The notes beneath the pieces are model-generated. The model was not told the origin of the DNA and made no database searches. It saw nothing but the letters and a program-made list of their open reading frames with translations. Source: a virus. Taken from it: DNA of 35,204 nt. Below, piece after piece: positions 1 to 7,166 of the stretch. Numbering within the stretch: position 1 is the first letter of the stretch; each line of letters starts with the position of its first letter. The position numbers were made by a program, and so were the translations under genes. The stretch spans positions 1-35,204 of IMG/VR virus record IMGVR_UViG_3300046011_005598; one strand, 5' to 3'.

Positions 1-449
1 GCGTTAAATAACCCGCTGAATCTTCTTCTGCCTACTCTTCTACGTCTTCTCCCGTCAACGTCAAAATCCATGTCGTCTGACTCAGGATTTATTATTTTGA
101 CGGGAATATATCCATTAATTTTGAAAAAATCATCTAAAGCTGATTTGAAAACAATTTGATTTTCTTTGACAGGGGTCACTTGGTCATTGTCAGATTTATT
201 AACTGACTTATTCAACATATCTTTTAGTATTTCATGAATATCATTCAGTTTGATAGCAGAGTCTTGTGAATAATCACTCATTTTTTTCAATTGAGATCTT
301 TGTTCTATTAATCTCAATTTAATTATATTGAAAGTTTCAATGTTATAATTTGGTGAAACAGCTCCATCAGCAACAGGTTTAGCGTCAGGGGGTCCCCCTG
401 ACGCTTTTTTGTCCATCATATTACCTAAAAATGAGTTTTTTTCTACCAT
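1..449 (-). CDS. Partial structural protein, candidate tape measure (5' end only)
   Basis: The frame is open from an ATG at 449 to the left edge of the window, giving 149 codons with no stop. It begins MVEKNSFLGNMM, has a helical stretch around residues 40-80 (KLRLIEQRSQLKKM), and reaches a very basic patch (GRRRRRVGRRRF) near the edge. I recognise no domain. The gene starts 3 nt after the stop of the chaperone extension, with only a weak ribosome site (TAAG). In lambda-like and Mu-like phages the gene just downstream of the frameshifted G/T chaperone pair is the tape measure, and T4 gp29 also belongs to the hub group, so tape measure or hub protein is the best guess from position alone. Codons 13-23 lie in a perfect GC-rich hairpin (381-405). 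That the reading frame is real is likely; the function is inference. Confidence 0.6.
   Translation of the reverse strand, partial: MVEKNSFLGNMMDKKASGGPPDAKPVADGAVSPNYNIETFNIIKLRLIEQRSQLKKMSDYSQDSAIKLNDIHEILKDMLNKSVNKSDNDQVTPVKENQIVFKSALDDFFKINGYIPVKIINPESDDMDFDVDGRRRRRVGRRRFSGLFN
381..410 (+). terminator. Perfect GC-rich hairpin plus T-tract, terminator-like on the plus strand
   Basis: The arms AGCGTCAGGGGG (381-392) and CCCCCTGACGCT (394-405) are exact reverse complements around a single T, and TTTTT follows at 406-410. Read on the plus strand this has the form of an intrinsic terminator. It lies inside the beginning of a minus-strand coding region, so it would stop transcription running against that gene. 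On the minus-strand mRNA the same hairpin sits about 45 nt after the start codon and could slow ribosomes there. The structure is directly visible; its function is inferred. Confidence 0.55.
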
Positions 450-452
450 ATC

Positions 453-635
453 TTATGACGCACCCGATGCTTGTCTTTGTTTTTCTTCCAATTCTTCAAG
501 ATATTTCTTGAGCATGTCAAGGTAAACATCTCTCTCAAACGGAATCATGTTTTCGATGTCTTTCAGGGAATATTTATGGTGTTGCATCAACGTAAAGTTA
601 ATTGTATAGTAATTTTCTAGAGTGTTGTGCGTCAA
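453..635 (-). CDS. Baseplate-hub/tail chaperone C-terminal extension (-1 frame of gp26)
   Basis: This 60-codon frame is rich in charged and aromatic residues (NYYTINFTLMQHHKYSL, IPFERDVYLDMLKKYLEELEE), typical of the small hub-assembly chaperone seen after gp26 in marine T4-like phages. The only start at its left boundary is TTG (633-635), which overlaps the TGA of gp26 and has no Shine-Dalgarno sequence. The frame is open further upstream through TAC-GTT-GGT to a run of seven T on the coding strand (644-650), where a -1 slip from gp26 would enter it. The most likely product is therefore a gp26-extension fusion of about 298 aa rather than a free 60-aa protein. The arrangement matches lambda G/GT. 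Independent initiation at TTG by coupling to gp26 termination remains possible. Confidence 0.75.
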   Translation of the reverse strand: MTHNTLENYYTINFTLMQHHKYSLKDIENMIPFERDVYLDMLKKYLEELEEKQRQASGAS

Positions 636-1348
636 ACCAACGTAAAAAAATCAACTAACGAAGTCATCAGAATTTTACGTTCTGTGCCCTTTGAGTTTTT
701 GTAGTTAATTTCGTAATGCAATCGTGGCATGTTCACTACGAACTTACGCATTTTGTCATATGATACGGGATCAAATTCTTCTTCAAGATATTTCTGCAAT
801 TCTTCTTTAGAAACATCTTTAAGATCGAATTCTTCATCACCTTCATAAATCTTGTCTATGCAATGTGCAATTAGCATATCAAAATATTTGTTGATATCTG
901 TCTGTGTAAAGTTTTCGTCAGTCATCAATGACGCAGAAGCGTATTTCATTATAACGGTAACGTCGTCATTCACTTTGATTTTTTTGTCAACATCTTCTGG
1001 GAATTTAACAATCACATCATCTAGGTTGACTTCGAAATCATATGTTTCGTTATCCTCAGAGTCAATATATGCGACTTTAGAAATGTTGCTGATCGAATAT
1101 GCACGAATTTTTACAAACAGGTATTCGATGTCAAACGTAGTCAAATTATCGACGTTGATTTTATCGTCAAGGATACAATTGTTGACAACCTGTTTAACTG
1201 CCGACAATGCGTCTCTCGGGTCTCCCCCGCTTTTTGCAATCAAAAGAATTTTTTCTTCTTTGACGAGCATAGGTCTGATCTTGATGGTTTTATTATTTGA
1301 TGGTATTGTCACATCAAACAGCGGATGGCTGATTTTAGGTAAAGGCAT
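632..1348 (-). CDS. gp26: Baseplate hub subunit / assembly chaperone, T4 gp26 family
   Basis: This 238-aa acidic protein resembles the T4 baseplate-protein family that includes gp26. It opens with PLPKISHPLFDVTIPS, followed by KIRPMLVKEEKILLIAKSG and an internal CILDD; this 'folded N-terminal domain plus acidic body' pattern is usual for hub chaperones in marine T4-like phages. The start at 1348 has a good ribosome site (GGAGT) about 6 nt upstream and follows the tube-protein gene by 24 nt. The C-terminus is KILMTSLVDFFTLV. The two Phe codons lie in a T7 run, and a -1 slip there joins the next frame. In T4 the related proteins assist assembly of the central hub. Family assignment is fairly confident; whether it remains in the virion is not shown. 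Confidence 0.82.
   Translation of the reverse strand: MPLPKISHPLFDVTIPSNNKTIKIRPMLVKEEKILLIAKSGGDPRDALSAVKQVVNNCILDDKINVDNLTTFDIEYLFVKIRAYSISNISKVAYIDSEDNETYDFEVNLDDVIVKFPEDVDKKIKVNDDVTVIMKYASASLMTDENFTQTDINKYFDMLIAHCIDKIYEGDEEFDLKDVSKEELQKYLEEEFDPVSYDKMRKFVVNMPRLHYEINYKNSKGTERKILMTSLVDFFTLV
644..650 (-). promoter_or_regulatory. Putative -1 ribosomal frameshift site (T TTT TTT)
   Basis: On the coding (minus) strand the gp26 codons read GAT TTT TTT ACG, so seven T form a perfect X XXY YYZ heptamer with both tRNAs able to re-pair one base back. The -1 frame continues TAC GTT GGT TTG ACG into the 60-codon chaperone frame with no stop. gp26 terminates in its own frame only 10 nt after the heptamer. 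The downstream frame lacks a ribosome site and has only a TTG start. These features together fit programmed frameshifting as in lambda G/GT. No downstream stimulatory structure was identified by eye. Confidence 0.7.
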
Positions 1349-1372
1349 AGTTTACTCCAAAGTATATTAAAA

Positions 1373-1984
1373 TTATCTAACGTAATAATCAGTATAAAAA
1401 TCTGTATATGAGAATGATATAGGTATTTTGACAAAATCATCAGTATCAGTCCAATTCAATTGAATTTCGCCCATAGAGACAGGAAATGCTTCTCTTAAAG
1501 TCACTTTTAATGATACATTTCCATTATCATCATATACAAAAATTTCTATATTAGACGTGTAACCTTTCTTATATGTTATCTCATATGGTCGAGCAGTGAC
1601 AGGTGCTGGTATTCCTGTAAGAGATGAAAAATCGTAAGTTCTAGCATCATGGTTTGCGATTAACTTTGTCCAGTTATAGAAAAAAGAATGAACTGCTGCT
1701 TTACGATCACTTATGAAAGTCATTGTCACGTTATTGAACGTGGGTGCGACTCCCATCTTTTCGATAGGACCATAACCATATCTTTTGACTTCTGCTGTGT
1801 TTATATTAATGCCGGGAAGTGATGTAGAATCACACCACAATTCCATGTATCTAGACGTTTCTTTCAATGCAGGGACTGGATCAAATCCTATCGGATATGG
1901 CATTCTGACGAGAAACTTGTTGTTTCTCATCAATCCGTTTGCATTCATATGAGCACTGAAATCTCTTATGTTGAAACCTGCCAT
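1373..1984 (-). CDS. Tail-tube-family protein, gp54-like tube initiator (or gp19)
   Basis: This 203-aa protein has the T4 gp19 tail-tube fold signature: N-terminal MAGFNIRDFSAHMNANG, then NKFLVRMPYP, a 'SLPGININTAEVKRYG' segment followed by APTFNNVTMTF, and a helix DRKAAVHSFFYNWTKLI. This 'Pro-Gly-Ile-x-x-x-x-x-x-(R/K)-Y-G' and 'F-x-N-V-T-M-T-F' layout is typical of gp19/gp54 homologues. Because it lies with gp26 and gp4, and the tube gene proper normally sits next to the sheath gene, I favour the baseplate-tail-tube initiator gp54. It is shorter than T4 gp54 (about 320 aa) and longer than gp19 (about 163 aa), so the distinction is not secure. It starts 3 nt after the preceding stop, which suggests coupled translation. 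Confidence 0.75.
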   Translation of the reverse strand: MAGFNIRDFSAHMNANGLMRNNKFLVRMPYPIGFDPVPALKETSRYMELWCDSTSLPGININTAEVKRYGYGPIEKMGVAPTFNNVTMTFISDRKAAVHSFFYNWTKLIANHDARTYDFSSLTGIPAPVTARPYEITYKKGYTSNIEIFVYDDNGNVSLKVTLREAFPVSMGEIQLNWTDTDDFVKIPISFSYTDFYTDYYVR

Positions 1985-1987
1985 GTC

Positions 1988-2584
1988 TTAAAACTGCCTT
2001 GCTGAATCTTTGTAAACTTTTTGTTTAGATGCACCAACGAATTGTTCTGTCGGCAACATTATCGTCACGTCCCATTCCGCGGGACTGATATACATAAATC
2101 TTGATTTCACATGTCTTGATAAATATCGTTTCACACATGGTTTGAAATATTTGAATTGTGACGCACTTCTGAGAATTTCATAGTTGATTTTCAATCTAGT
2201 TGTGTCATCGTATTTTTTGTTGTTAGCAGTTTCATACAACGCATTCATCAATTTTGCTCTGACTAGAGGTGAGATGTAATGCAGGTTGATACCCAAAAAT
2301 CCGTCATTATATAATTCAATCGGAAACACTAAGGGAAAGCGATCCCAATATGGTAAAGTGTCTTTGTGTTTCGCATCATAACTAAACATATACATTCTTC
2401 CGATAGAAAAGAGATTGATTGTATTTGTAAATCTGTCTTTATCGGCTGCTATACTTGAAGCAGTCAATGAACCTAATTTTTTTGCACTGTTTCTATACCA
2501 TGCTTGTGCCTCGTTGACTTGTTTGCTGTCAACTGACCCGACTTTATTAGCCGTTGCAATTTTTTCGAAACTATACGCTACCAT
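1988..2584 (-). CDS. Conserved T4-like virion protein, possibly gp2 DNA end protector
   Basis: This 198-aa protein has a highly patterned core: GRMYMFSYDAKHKDTLPYWD, then RFPLVFPIELYNDGFLGINLHYISPLVRAKLM, a lysine-rich middle, and C-terminal RHVKSRFMYISPAEWDVTIMLPTEQF. I associate this pattern with a protein next to gp4 in marine T4-like phages, which may be the gp2 DNA end protector; in T4, genes 2 and 4 are also adjacent. That identity is from memory and position only. The start codon overlaps the end of gp4 by 7 nt (ATGGTAG) with no ribosome site, so translation is probably coupled to gp4. If it is gp2, it would cap the packaged DNA end before tail joining. Confidence 0.6.
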   Translation of the reverse strand: MVAYSFEKIATANKVGSVDSKQVNEAQAWYRNSAKKLGSLTASSIAADKDRFTNTINLFSIGRMYMFSYDAKHKDTLPYWDRFPLVFPIELYNDGFLGINLHYISPLVRAKLMNALYETANNKKYDDTTRLKINYEILRSASQFKYFKPCVKRYLSRHVKSRFMYISPAEWDVTIMLPTEQFVGASKQKVYKDSARQF

Positions 2585-3021
2585 TTGATGTTTAATTCTT
2601 TTTCAGTTAAAACCAGGAATCTCCACTTACGATCATCACAGTATTCTTTTGCTGCTTTCCATTTTGCTTGGTTCACACCCCAAGTCATGACCTCATTGAT
2701 ATACTGTTTATTTATCGTTTTCTTTTTGATTGGCTCTGTTGTCTGATGTGCAGGTTTTATCTCGACCATCAAAGTTTCTGTGACACCATTGGCATCACGT
2801 TTTCTGACGAGAAAATCTGGGAAATATCTATGCAACTTGCCATCTACAGGACTTCGATACGGGACGATGAGTTCTTCACTCGCCCATAGTATAACATCCG
2901 GATGCTCATCTAAATATTTCATAAATTTTGCTTCCCACGAACTGCGATAAATAATGTTCGTAGGATCACCTTTGTATTTAGACGGATTTTTAGGTTTAAA
3001 TTTGCCTGTGTAAGTCTTCAT
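2578..3021 (-). CDS. gp4: Head completion nuclease gp4 (PD-(D/E)xK/TnsA-like fold)
   Basis: This 147-aa protein matches T4 gp4 (gp50/65) in length and motifs: N-terminal GKFKPKNPSKYKGDPTNIIY, SSWEAKF (E30), WASEE (E49-E50), HRYFPDFLV (D69), and MVEIKP (E87-x-K89), with a later NQAKWKAAKEY helix. E30, D69 and E87-x-K89 have the spacing of a PD-(D/E)xK nuclease such as the TnsA N-terminal domain. In T4, gp4 is needed to finish heads before tails attach, presumably trimming packaged DNA. It is the first gene of the minus-strand cluster. There is no ribosome site ahead of the ATG; instead a late-promoter-like TATAAATT ends 5 nt before it, so the mRNA may be leaderless. Confidence 0.88.
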   Translation of the reverse strand: MKTYTGKFKPKNPSKYKGDPTNIIYRSSWEAKFMKYLDEHPDVILWASEELIVPYRSPVDGKLHRYFPDFLVRKRDANGVTETLMVEIKPAHQTTEPIKKKTINKQYINEVMTWGVNQAKWKAAKEYCDDRKWRFLVLTEKELNIKW

Positions 3022-3029
3022 ACTATAAT
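3002..3029 (+). promoter_or_regulatory. Possible sigma70-like promoter driving the plus-strand baseplate operon
   Basis: TATAAT at 3024-3029 is a perfect -10 hexamer, with TTGCCT (4 of 6 to consensus) at 3002-3007 and a 16-nt spacer. Transcription would begin about 3036, just ahead of the ribosome site GAGGA (3037-3041) of gp48. The -35 half lies within the 5' end of gp4 on the other strand. This is the only divergent junction in the window, so some promoter is expected here. The exact element is not proven, and phage late sigma may not need a -35. Confidence 0.4.
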
Positions 3030-3034
3030 TTATA
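3027..3034 (-). promoter_or_regulatory. Late-promoter-like TATAAATT immediately before gp4
   Basis: On the minus strand the sequence before gp4 reads TATAAATTATAGTATG. TATAAATT differs by one base from the T4 late promoter core TATAAATA. With standard spacing, transcription would begin at or next to the A of the gp4 start codon (3021), giving a leaderless message. This agrees with the absence of a Shine-Dalgarno sequence there. Confidence 0.4.
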
Positions 3035-3047
3035 ACGAGGAAAAATA

Positions 3048-4106
3048 ATGGTAACTCCGATTGATCTCAGACCTGGAGCTTCTATTGCTGCTCAAACCCC
3101 GACACCTAATCGACCTGTTACGGTGACTAGGGCAGACATTGTTGGGCCTGCAAGAAGACAGTCATTAGTTAACATAGAATCACCTGCAGGTGCTACTAAT
3201 AGGTATGTATTTCCGTCTGATCTCGGCCCACACTACATGAACATCGGAATAACGGCGTCGAATAGAAGAACGTCCAGTATGTCTATTCTTGCTCCTAGAA
3301 CTAGTGACATCAGGAACACTGAAACTAGTATTGCATTGCCATTACCTGAAAATATAAAAGATGTGACGCAAGTAGCTTATTCTGAGAGTCGTGTTTTGGG
3401 TGGCGCAAATGCATTACAAGCTATTATGGGTGTGGCAACTGGTGCAATTAGTGGGTCTCTAGGGCCTATTTCAAGGTTCCCGTCTGGGGGGTTTAATGCA
3501 GCAGTACAAGCAGCACAGGGATTCGCACAACCTTTAATAGAACCGGCGTTGAATGATTTGCAAGCATCTACAGGATTGACACCAAACCAGATGTTAACTG
3601 TTCTGCTGCAAGGCCCGACATATAAAACACATTCGTTTACTTGGAAATTGTATCCTAAAGATCCGAGAGAATCTATAGTTATAAAACAAATAATAAATGA
3701 ATTGAAAATCAAATCAAGGCCAGGAACCTCTCTTTATAGACAATTTTTTACTTTCCCTAGATTGTTCAATTTAAGTTTCACAATTAACGGGAAAGAACAT
3801 TTTAATGAACAAGACCCTCAAAATTATTTGTTTGCGTTCAAACCAGCTGTGTTGGAAGGTATATCTGTGAATTACACCCCTTCAGGTCAACCTGCGTTAT
3901 ACAAAGGCACTGGCGCACCTGATGGTGTTGAAATTACATTGAATTTCAAAGAAGTCGAATATTGGTTGAATGGCGAAGAATCAGCCGTAGATAGAATTTT
4001 CGACCTCTTCGGATCACAAGAACCCGTTTCACCCGGCGCTGGCCGAGTTGGGTTTCCGTCAGCATCAGGAATTGAAACCTTACCCGGTGATTTACCTATA
4101 TCATAA
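3048..4106 (+). CDS. gp48: Baseplate tail-tube cap gp48
   Basis: The 352-aa length is close to T4 gp48 (about 364). Recognisable features are ALPLPENIKDVTQVAYSE around residues 96-113, a Gly/Ala-rich hydrophobic middle (about 117-170), LTPNQMLTVLLQGPTYKTHSFTW (about 177-200), then PKDPRESIVIKQIINELK, and a C-terminal GVEITLNFKEVEYW. The 'P-N-x-x-L-x-V-L-L-x-G-P-x-Y-K-x-H-S-F-x-W' segment is characteristic of gp48 homologues. gp48 caps the hub and, with gp54, nucleates tube polymerisation. The ribosome site GAGGA lies 6 nt before the ATG. It is the first gene of the plus-strand group, and gp53 follows 14 nt later. Confidence 0.85.
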   Translation: MVTPIDLRPGASIAAQTPTPNRPVTVTRADIVGPARRQSLVNIESPAGATNRYVFPSDLGPHYMNIGITASNRRTSSMSILAPRTSDIRNTETSIALPLPENIKDVTQVAYSESRVLGGANALQAIMGVATGAISGSLGPISRFPSGGFNAAVQAAQGFAQPLIEPALNDLQASTGLTPNQMLTVLLQGPTYKTHSFTWKLYPKDPRESIVIKQIINELKIKSRPGTSLYRQFFTFPRLFNLSFTINGKEHFNEQDPQNYLFAFKPAVLEGISVNYTPSGQPALYKGTGAPDGVEITLNFKEVEYWLNGEESAVDRIFDLFGSQEPVSPGAGRVGFPSASGIETLPGDLPIS

Positions 4107-4120
4107 TTTAGGATAGCAAA

Positions 4121-4999
4121 ATGCCAGAATATTTTTTCGCAAAATTTCCCAAAATACAATATTCAAACTCAACCTGCGTTGATTTGACTAAGAGAGTAGT
4201 TGTTAATGCAGATTTGAGAAATTCACCTATTGTTTTTGACGAGTATGATATAAAGAATTCTTCAAGAGCTGACATTATTTCTGAAAATTATTATGAAGAT
4301 CCTACTATGGAATGGATGATATGGATGACTAATGGAATCATTGATCCGTATTATGGATGGTCATTGACCAACGAAGAATTTGATGCTCACCTGATAAAAA
4401 AATACGGATCAATTGATCTGACATTGAAAAAAATAGCATACTTCAGAAATAATTGGAGAAATGATGATCGTGAACTTTCTCCGAGTTTCTACAACAGTCA
4501 ATTGCCCGCGAATTTGAAGAAATATTTCACACCTAATTTCAATGACGGCATAACAATATTGAGTTACACAAGAAAACGTGATGATATTTTAGTCAATACA
4601 AACAAATTATACAGTTTTAATGTTACATTGTCAAACACTCAATTGACTTTCACGGTGGGTGAACTTGTCGATATTACAACCAACACTGCACCATTCACTG
4701 TTGTCGGTGGAGGTGAAGTCATTTTCGCAAACACTTCAGTTGTTAAGGTCAAAAACATCGCAGGTAACACTTCAGCGACTAATTTGATTGCGAGTGAACA
4801 AACAAACGCAGTGGCAACAATAACTACATCAACACTAATCGCAGACAATATACCAGACGATGAGGCTGCTTATTGGGAACCTGTCTATGTGTATGATGTT
4901 GAATATGAGAGCAATGAAAAAAACAAATCAATTCAATTATTGAATCCAGCGTATGCAAAAGAACTCGCATTTAATTTGAGAACAGCACTAAAACAATGA
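4121..4999 (+). CDS. gp53: Baseplate wedge subunit gp53
   Basis: The gp53 signature is clear in the N-terminal half: EYFFAKFPKIQY, then SENYYEDPTMEWMIWMTNGI followed by IDPYYGWSLTNEEF. The C-terminal tail KSIQLLNPAYAKELAFNLRT fits the LysM-like end that contacts the tube base in T4. At 292 aa it is about 100 residues longer than T4 gp53 (196). The extra material, roughly residues 155-245, is a beta-rich Thr/Val segment (FTVGELVDITT, VKVKNIAG) similar in style to modules in the downstream wedge proteins. gp53 joins neighbouring wedges around the hub. Its stop overlaps the next start as ATGA (4996-4999). Confidence 0.88.
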   Translation: MPEYFFAKFPKIQYSNSTCVDLTKRVVVNADLRNSPIVFDEYDIKNSSRADIISENYYEDPTMEWMIWMTNGIIDPYYGWSLTNEEFDAHLIKKYGSIDLTLKKIAYFRNNWRNDDRELSPSFYNSQLPANLKKYFTPNFNDGITILSYTRKRDDILVNTNKLYSFNVTLSNTQLTFTVGELVDITTNTAPFTVVGGGEVIFANTSVVKVKNIAGNTSATNLIASEQTNAVATITTSTLIADNIPDDEAAYWEPVYVYDVEYESNEKNKSIQLLNPAYAKELAFNLRTALKQ

Positions 5000-6234
5000 C
5001 ACTACCGTTATATAATCAGGCATTCATCAATAAGTGTATGATAAACAACATTGATGTGACTTCTCATGTCCGTCAATTGTATGTTAGTTCGTCTATAATG
5101 ACCCCATACATATTAGCAAAATTAACTATTGCTGATATGACACAGATACAGGATGCATTGTATGAACCTGGTGTGCCGGTAAGTATAGTTTATAGTGCAG
5201 GTGATAGTACTATATTGCGTGAGTTTTCTTTAGTTACGCTTGGAAATATGGGTGCAACAAAAGCAGAGAATAATCGTGTAGGTAAAACTGAAATATCTGC
5301 AATAAGTAAATGCTATTTCGATTTACAATTAGAGCATAACAGTTTTCATCAAAATTTACCTGCGTCTGAAGTTTTTAGAAAGCTACACAAAGAATTAGTC
5401 CCAGGGACAAACGTTAATGTCACAAAAACCCGAGGTTTGATTGGCGACCGTGAACCATTTCATTTGCGCGGAATTAAATTGGGTAGAGCTATAAACACAG
5501 TTAGAAGTCGTATGACTGATGAGAAATACAAATCAGGTGCATATGTGTATTATGTCGATCAAAATATGAACTATAATTGCAAACCTATTATAGAATTGTT
5601 TGAAACTGCAAGAGGACCTAAATTTCATCAACGAGTTGCGGGACATAGTTTTTTGCGTGAACAAGACGAGTTGGCGTTTAATATTTTCTCAATGAAACAA
5701 GGGACGGCAGGTGATAGCGGCGCTGACAATGCTGCCAATTATCAATCAGCGTTGAGACAACGTGGCGGCGGTGTAAATGAAGGGTGGGACTGGGCTTCTG
5801 CTACATATAAACCCCCTGCATCCAAAGATTATGACACAGCGTCGATTGCCACACCAGGTAAAACGGCATGGAGAGGTGACATATCTAGTTCACCCGGGAC
5901 AGTCAACCACAAATTTAATTACGACTCAAATCAGAAATTGTCTGAAGATTTTGAAGTCGATATTGCAAACAAAAATTTGATTAAATCACTTGTGATGCAA
6001 GGATCTACATTGATCAACGTTCCTCTCGAAGGAGGACTACAATCTTATGTCGGCAAGGGTGTCTATCTTGATATACCCGTAAACGCAGGTGACTCGGACG
6101 GTATGACATCTTTGACTGGCGGTCAACATTTAGTGATCGCCCAAGGTGAGTATATATTCCAAGACAAGAAAGGTTTTAACGGTGTTGCTGCTATTCAAAC
6201 ATCCAGCGGCGGTAAGCAAGGGAGCTTAGTATAA
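4996..6234 (+). CDS. gp27: Baseplate central hub subunit, gp27-like
   Basis: This 412-aa protein has the gp27/VgrG hub layout: an N-terminal tube-like barrel (INNIDVTSHVRQLYVSSSIM, then TPYILAKLTIADMTQIQDAL), a second domain with a Lys/Arg-rich KLHKELVPGTNVNVTKTRG, YVYYVDQNMNYNCKPI, and a C-terminal barrel GKGVYLDIPVNAGD. A Gly/Ser/Ala-rich low-complexity linker occupies about residues 235-300. gp27 forms the trimeric ring that takes the six-fold tube to the three-fold gp5 spike, and the next gene encodes the gp5 OB domain, as expected. It overlaps gp53 by 4 nt. Sequence similarity to T4 gp27 is weak, so the call rests on layout and neighbours. Confidence 0.78.
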   Translation: MTLPLYNQAFINKCMINNIDVTSHVRQLYVSSSIMTPYILAKLTIADMTQIQDALYEPGVPVSIVYSAGDSTILREFSLVTLGNMGATKAENNRVGKTEISAISKCYFDLQLEHNSFHQNLPASEVFRKLHKELVPGTNVNVTKTRGLIGDREPFHLRGIKLGRAINTVRSRMTDEKYKSGAYVYYVDQNMNYNCKPIIELFETARGPKFHQRVAGHSFLREQDELAFNIFSMKQGTAGDSGADNAANYQSALRQRGGGVNEGWDWASATYKPPASKDYDTASIATPGKTAWRGDISSSPGTVNHKFNYDSNQKLSEDFEVDIANKNLIKSLVMQGSTLINVPLEGGLQSYVGKGVYLDIPVNAGDSDGMTSLTGGQHLVIAQGEYIFQDKKGFNGVAAIQTSSGGKQGSLV

Positions 6235-6235
6235 T

Positions 6236-6544
6236 ATGAAGTATGGCAGAGGTCGAGGTTTTAATTATTTCATCGGTGAAGTCGTCAGTGTAAATTCGCC
6301 ATATCAAGACGGTTCGGTCAGAGTTAGAGCGTATGGAACGGAAGACGATGCTATCAAAATTCCTGATGAATCTTTGCGTTGGTATAAAGTGTTAATGCCT
6401 GTCACACATGCTCAAATTCCTGGTTCTGGTGGGTTACATGGTTTGATGAAAGGGTCAGTAGTTATGTGCATTTACTTAGACGACAATGAACAAATTCCGA
6501 TGGTGATAGGTGTTATCACATCATCAGGAAAGCCAAAACAATAA
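6236..6544 (+). CDS. gp5: gp5 OB-fold domain protein (tail spike N-terminal part)
   Basis: This 102-aa protein is essentially a stand-alone gp5 OB domain: FNYFIGEVVSVNSPYQDGSV, VRVRAYGTEDD, LRWYKVLMPVTHAQIPGSGG, LHGLMKGSVVMCIYLDD, then IPMVIGVI. The 'G-E-V-x-x-V' start, 'D-G-S-V-R-V-R' strand and 'M-V-I-G' end are typical of the OB fold by which gp5 or VgrG docks onto the hub. T4 gp5 continues into a lysozyme and a beta-helix (575 aa in all); neither is present here. The ATG follows the hub gene stop by one base. The needle part is encoded separately two genes downstream. Confidence 0.85.
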   Translation: MKYGRGRGFNYFIGEVVSVNSPYQDGSVRVRAYGTEDDAIKIPDESLRWYKVLMPVTHAQIPGSGGLHGLMKGSVVMCIYLDDNEQIPMVIGVITSSGKPKQ

Positions 6545-6556
6545 TGGAGTTTTTCT

Positions 6557-7156
6557 ATGGTTTCCGCAATTGATCCAACAACAATAGGTATACCTGCATC
6601 TGCAAGACCGCAAAATGATCCTAGACTTGTCGATGGTCTAGCAGGTCTTGAAACGGCACATGGTGCACTACAAGGTGCAATTGATTCTATCTATGATTTG
6701 TCATACAATTTAACTTCAAACAGAGTTCTCGGAGGGTTCGATTTACCCACCATAGGTTCTCAAATATTTGACGGCGACAGTGATGCGGCAAAATTCATTA
6801 GACAATTTGATCCCAACAATTCTTCGGGTGTAGTCGGATTCGGGTTGAAAATAGTTGACCAAATCAACTCAGCCCTTGATGAAGAAAAGATTTTCAAAGA
6901 TATTTTCGGGCCTCAAATGACATGTTTAGTGACTTCTTTCGTTGACATAAGTAATATATTGCCACAAATAAACATAAACTTTCCTGACATAGGAGCTCTG
7001 TTAAAACAGAAATTGCAGGAAATTCAAAATGCGATTAATTCTGCAATTGATGGTGTGTTAGCACCTATCAGAGAATTGATCGGTTCGATAGCAGAAGCTT
7101 TGCAAAAAGTTAATGATCTTATCGGAAAAATTGCGGCATGTGCCACAGCAACATAA
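6557..7156 (+). CDS. Unknown 199-aa protein between the two gp5 parts
   Basis: I do not recognise this protein. It has an N-terminal segment with Pro-rich and amphipathic parts (RLVDGLAGLETAHGALQGAI), a Gly/Asp-rich middle (around residues 55-85), and a long C-terminal helix-forming region from about residue 130 (IGALLKQKLQEIQNAINSAI, LAPIRELIGSIAEALQKVND) that is amphipathic rather than transmembrane, ending LIGKIAACATAT. Two cysteines occur, near residue 123 and close to the C-terminus. The ribosome site GGAGT (6545-6549) is clear. Being placed exactly between the OB and needle genes suggests a role in the puncturing device, for example a linker, plug or membrane-active element; this is inference from position only. 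Confidence 0.7.
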   Translation: MVSAIDPTTIGIPASARPQNDPRLVDGLAGLETAHGALQGAIDSIYDLSYNLTSNRVLGGFDLPTIGSQIFDGDSDAAKFIRQFDPNNSSGVVGFGLKIVDQINSALDEEKIFKDIFGPQMTCLVTSFVDISNILPQININFPDIGALLKQKLQEIQNAINSAIDGVLAPIRELIGSIAEALQKVNDLIGKIAACATAT

Positions 7157-7166
7157 GGACCATATT

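Noticed and set aside
852-1370. A 172-codon plus-strand frame opposite gp26
   Set aside because: It overlaps a well supported gp26-family gene on the opposite strand, has low-quality composition (Ser/Thr/Ile) and no neighbour in the same direction.
7113-7166. Upstream extension of the needle gene
   Set aside because: It would overlap the preceding gene and lacks a ribosome site, while ATG 7167 has AAGGA at proper spacing.
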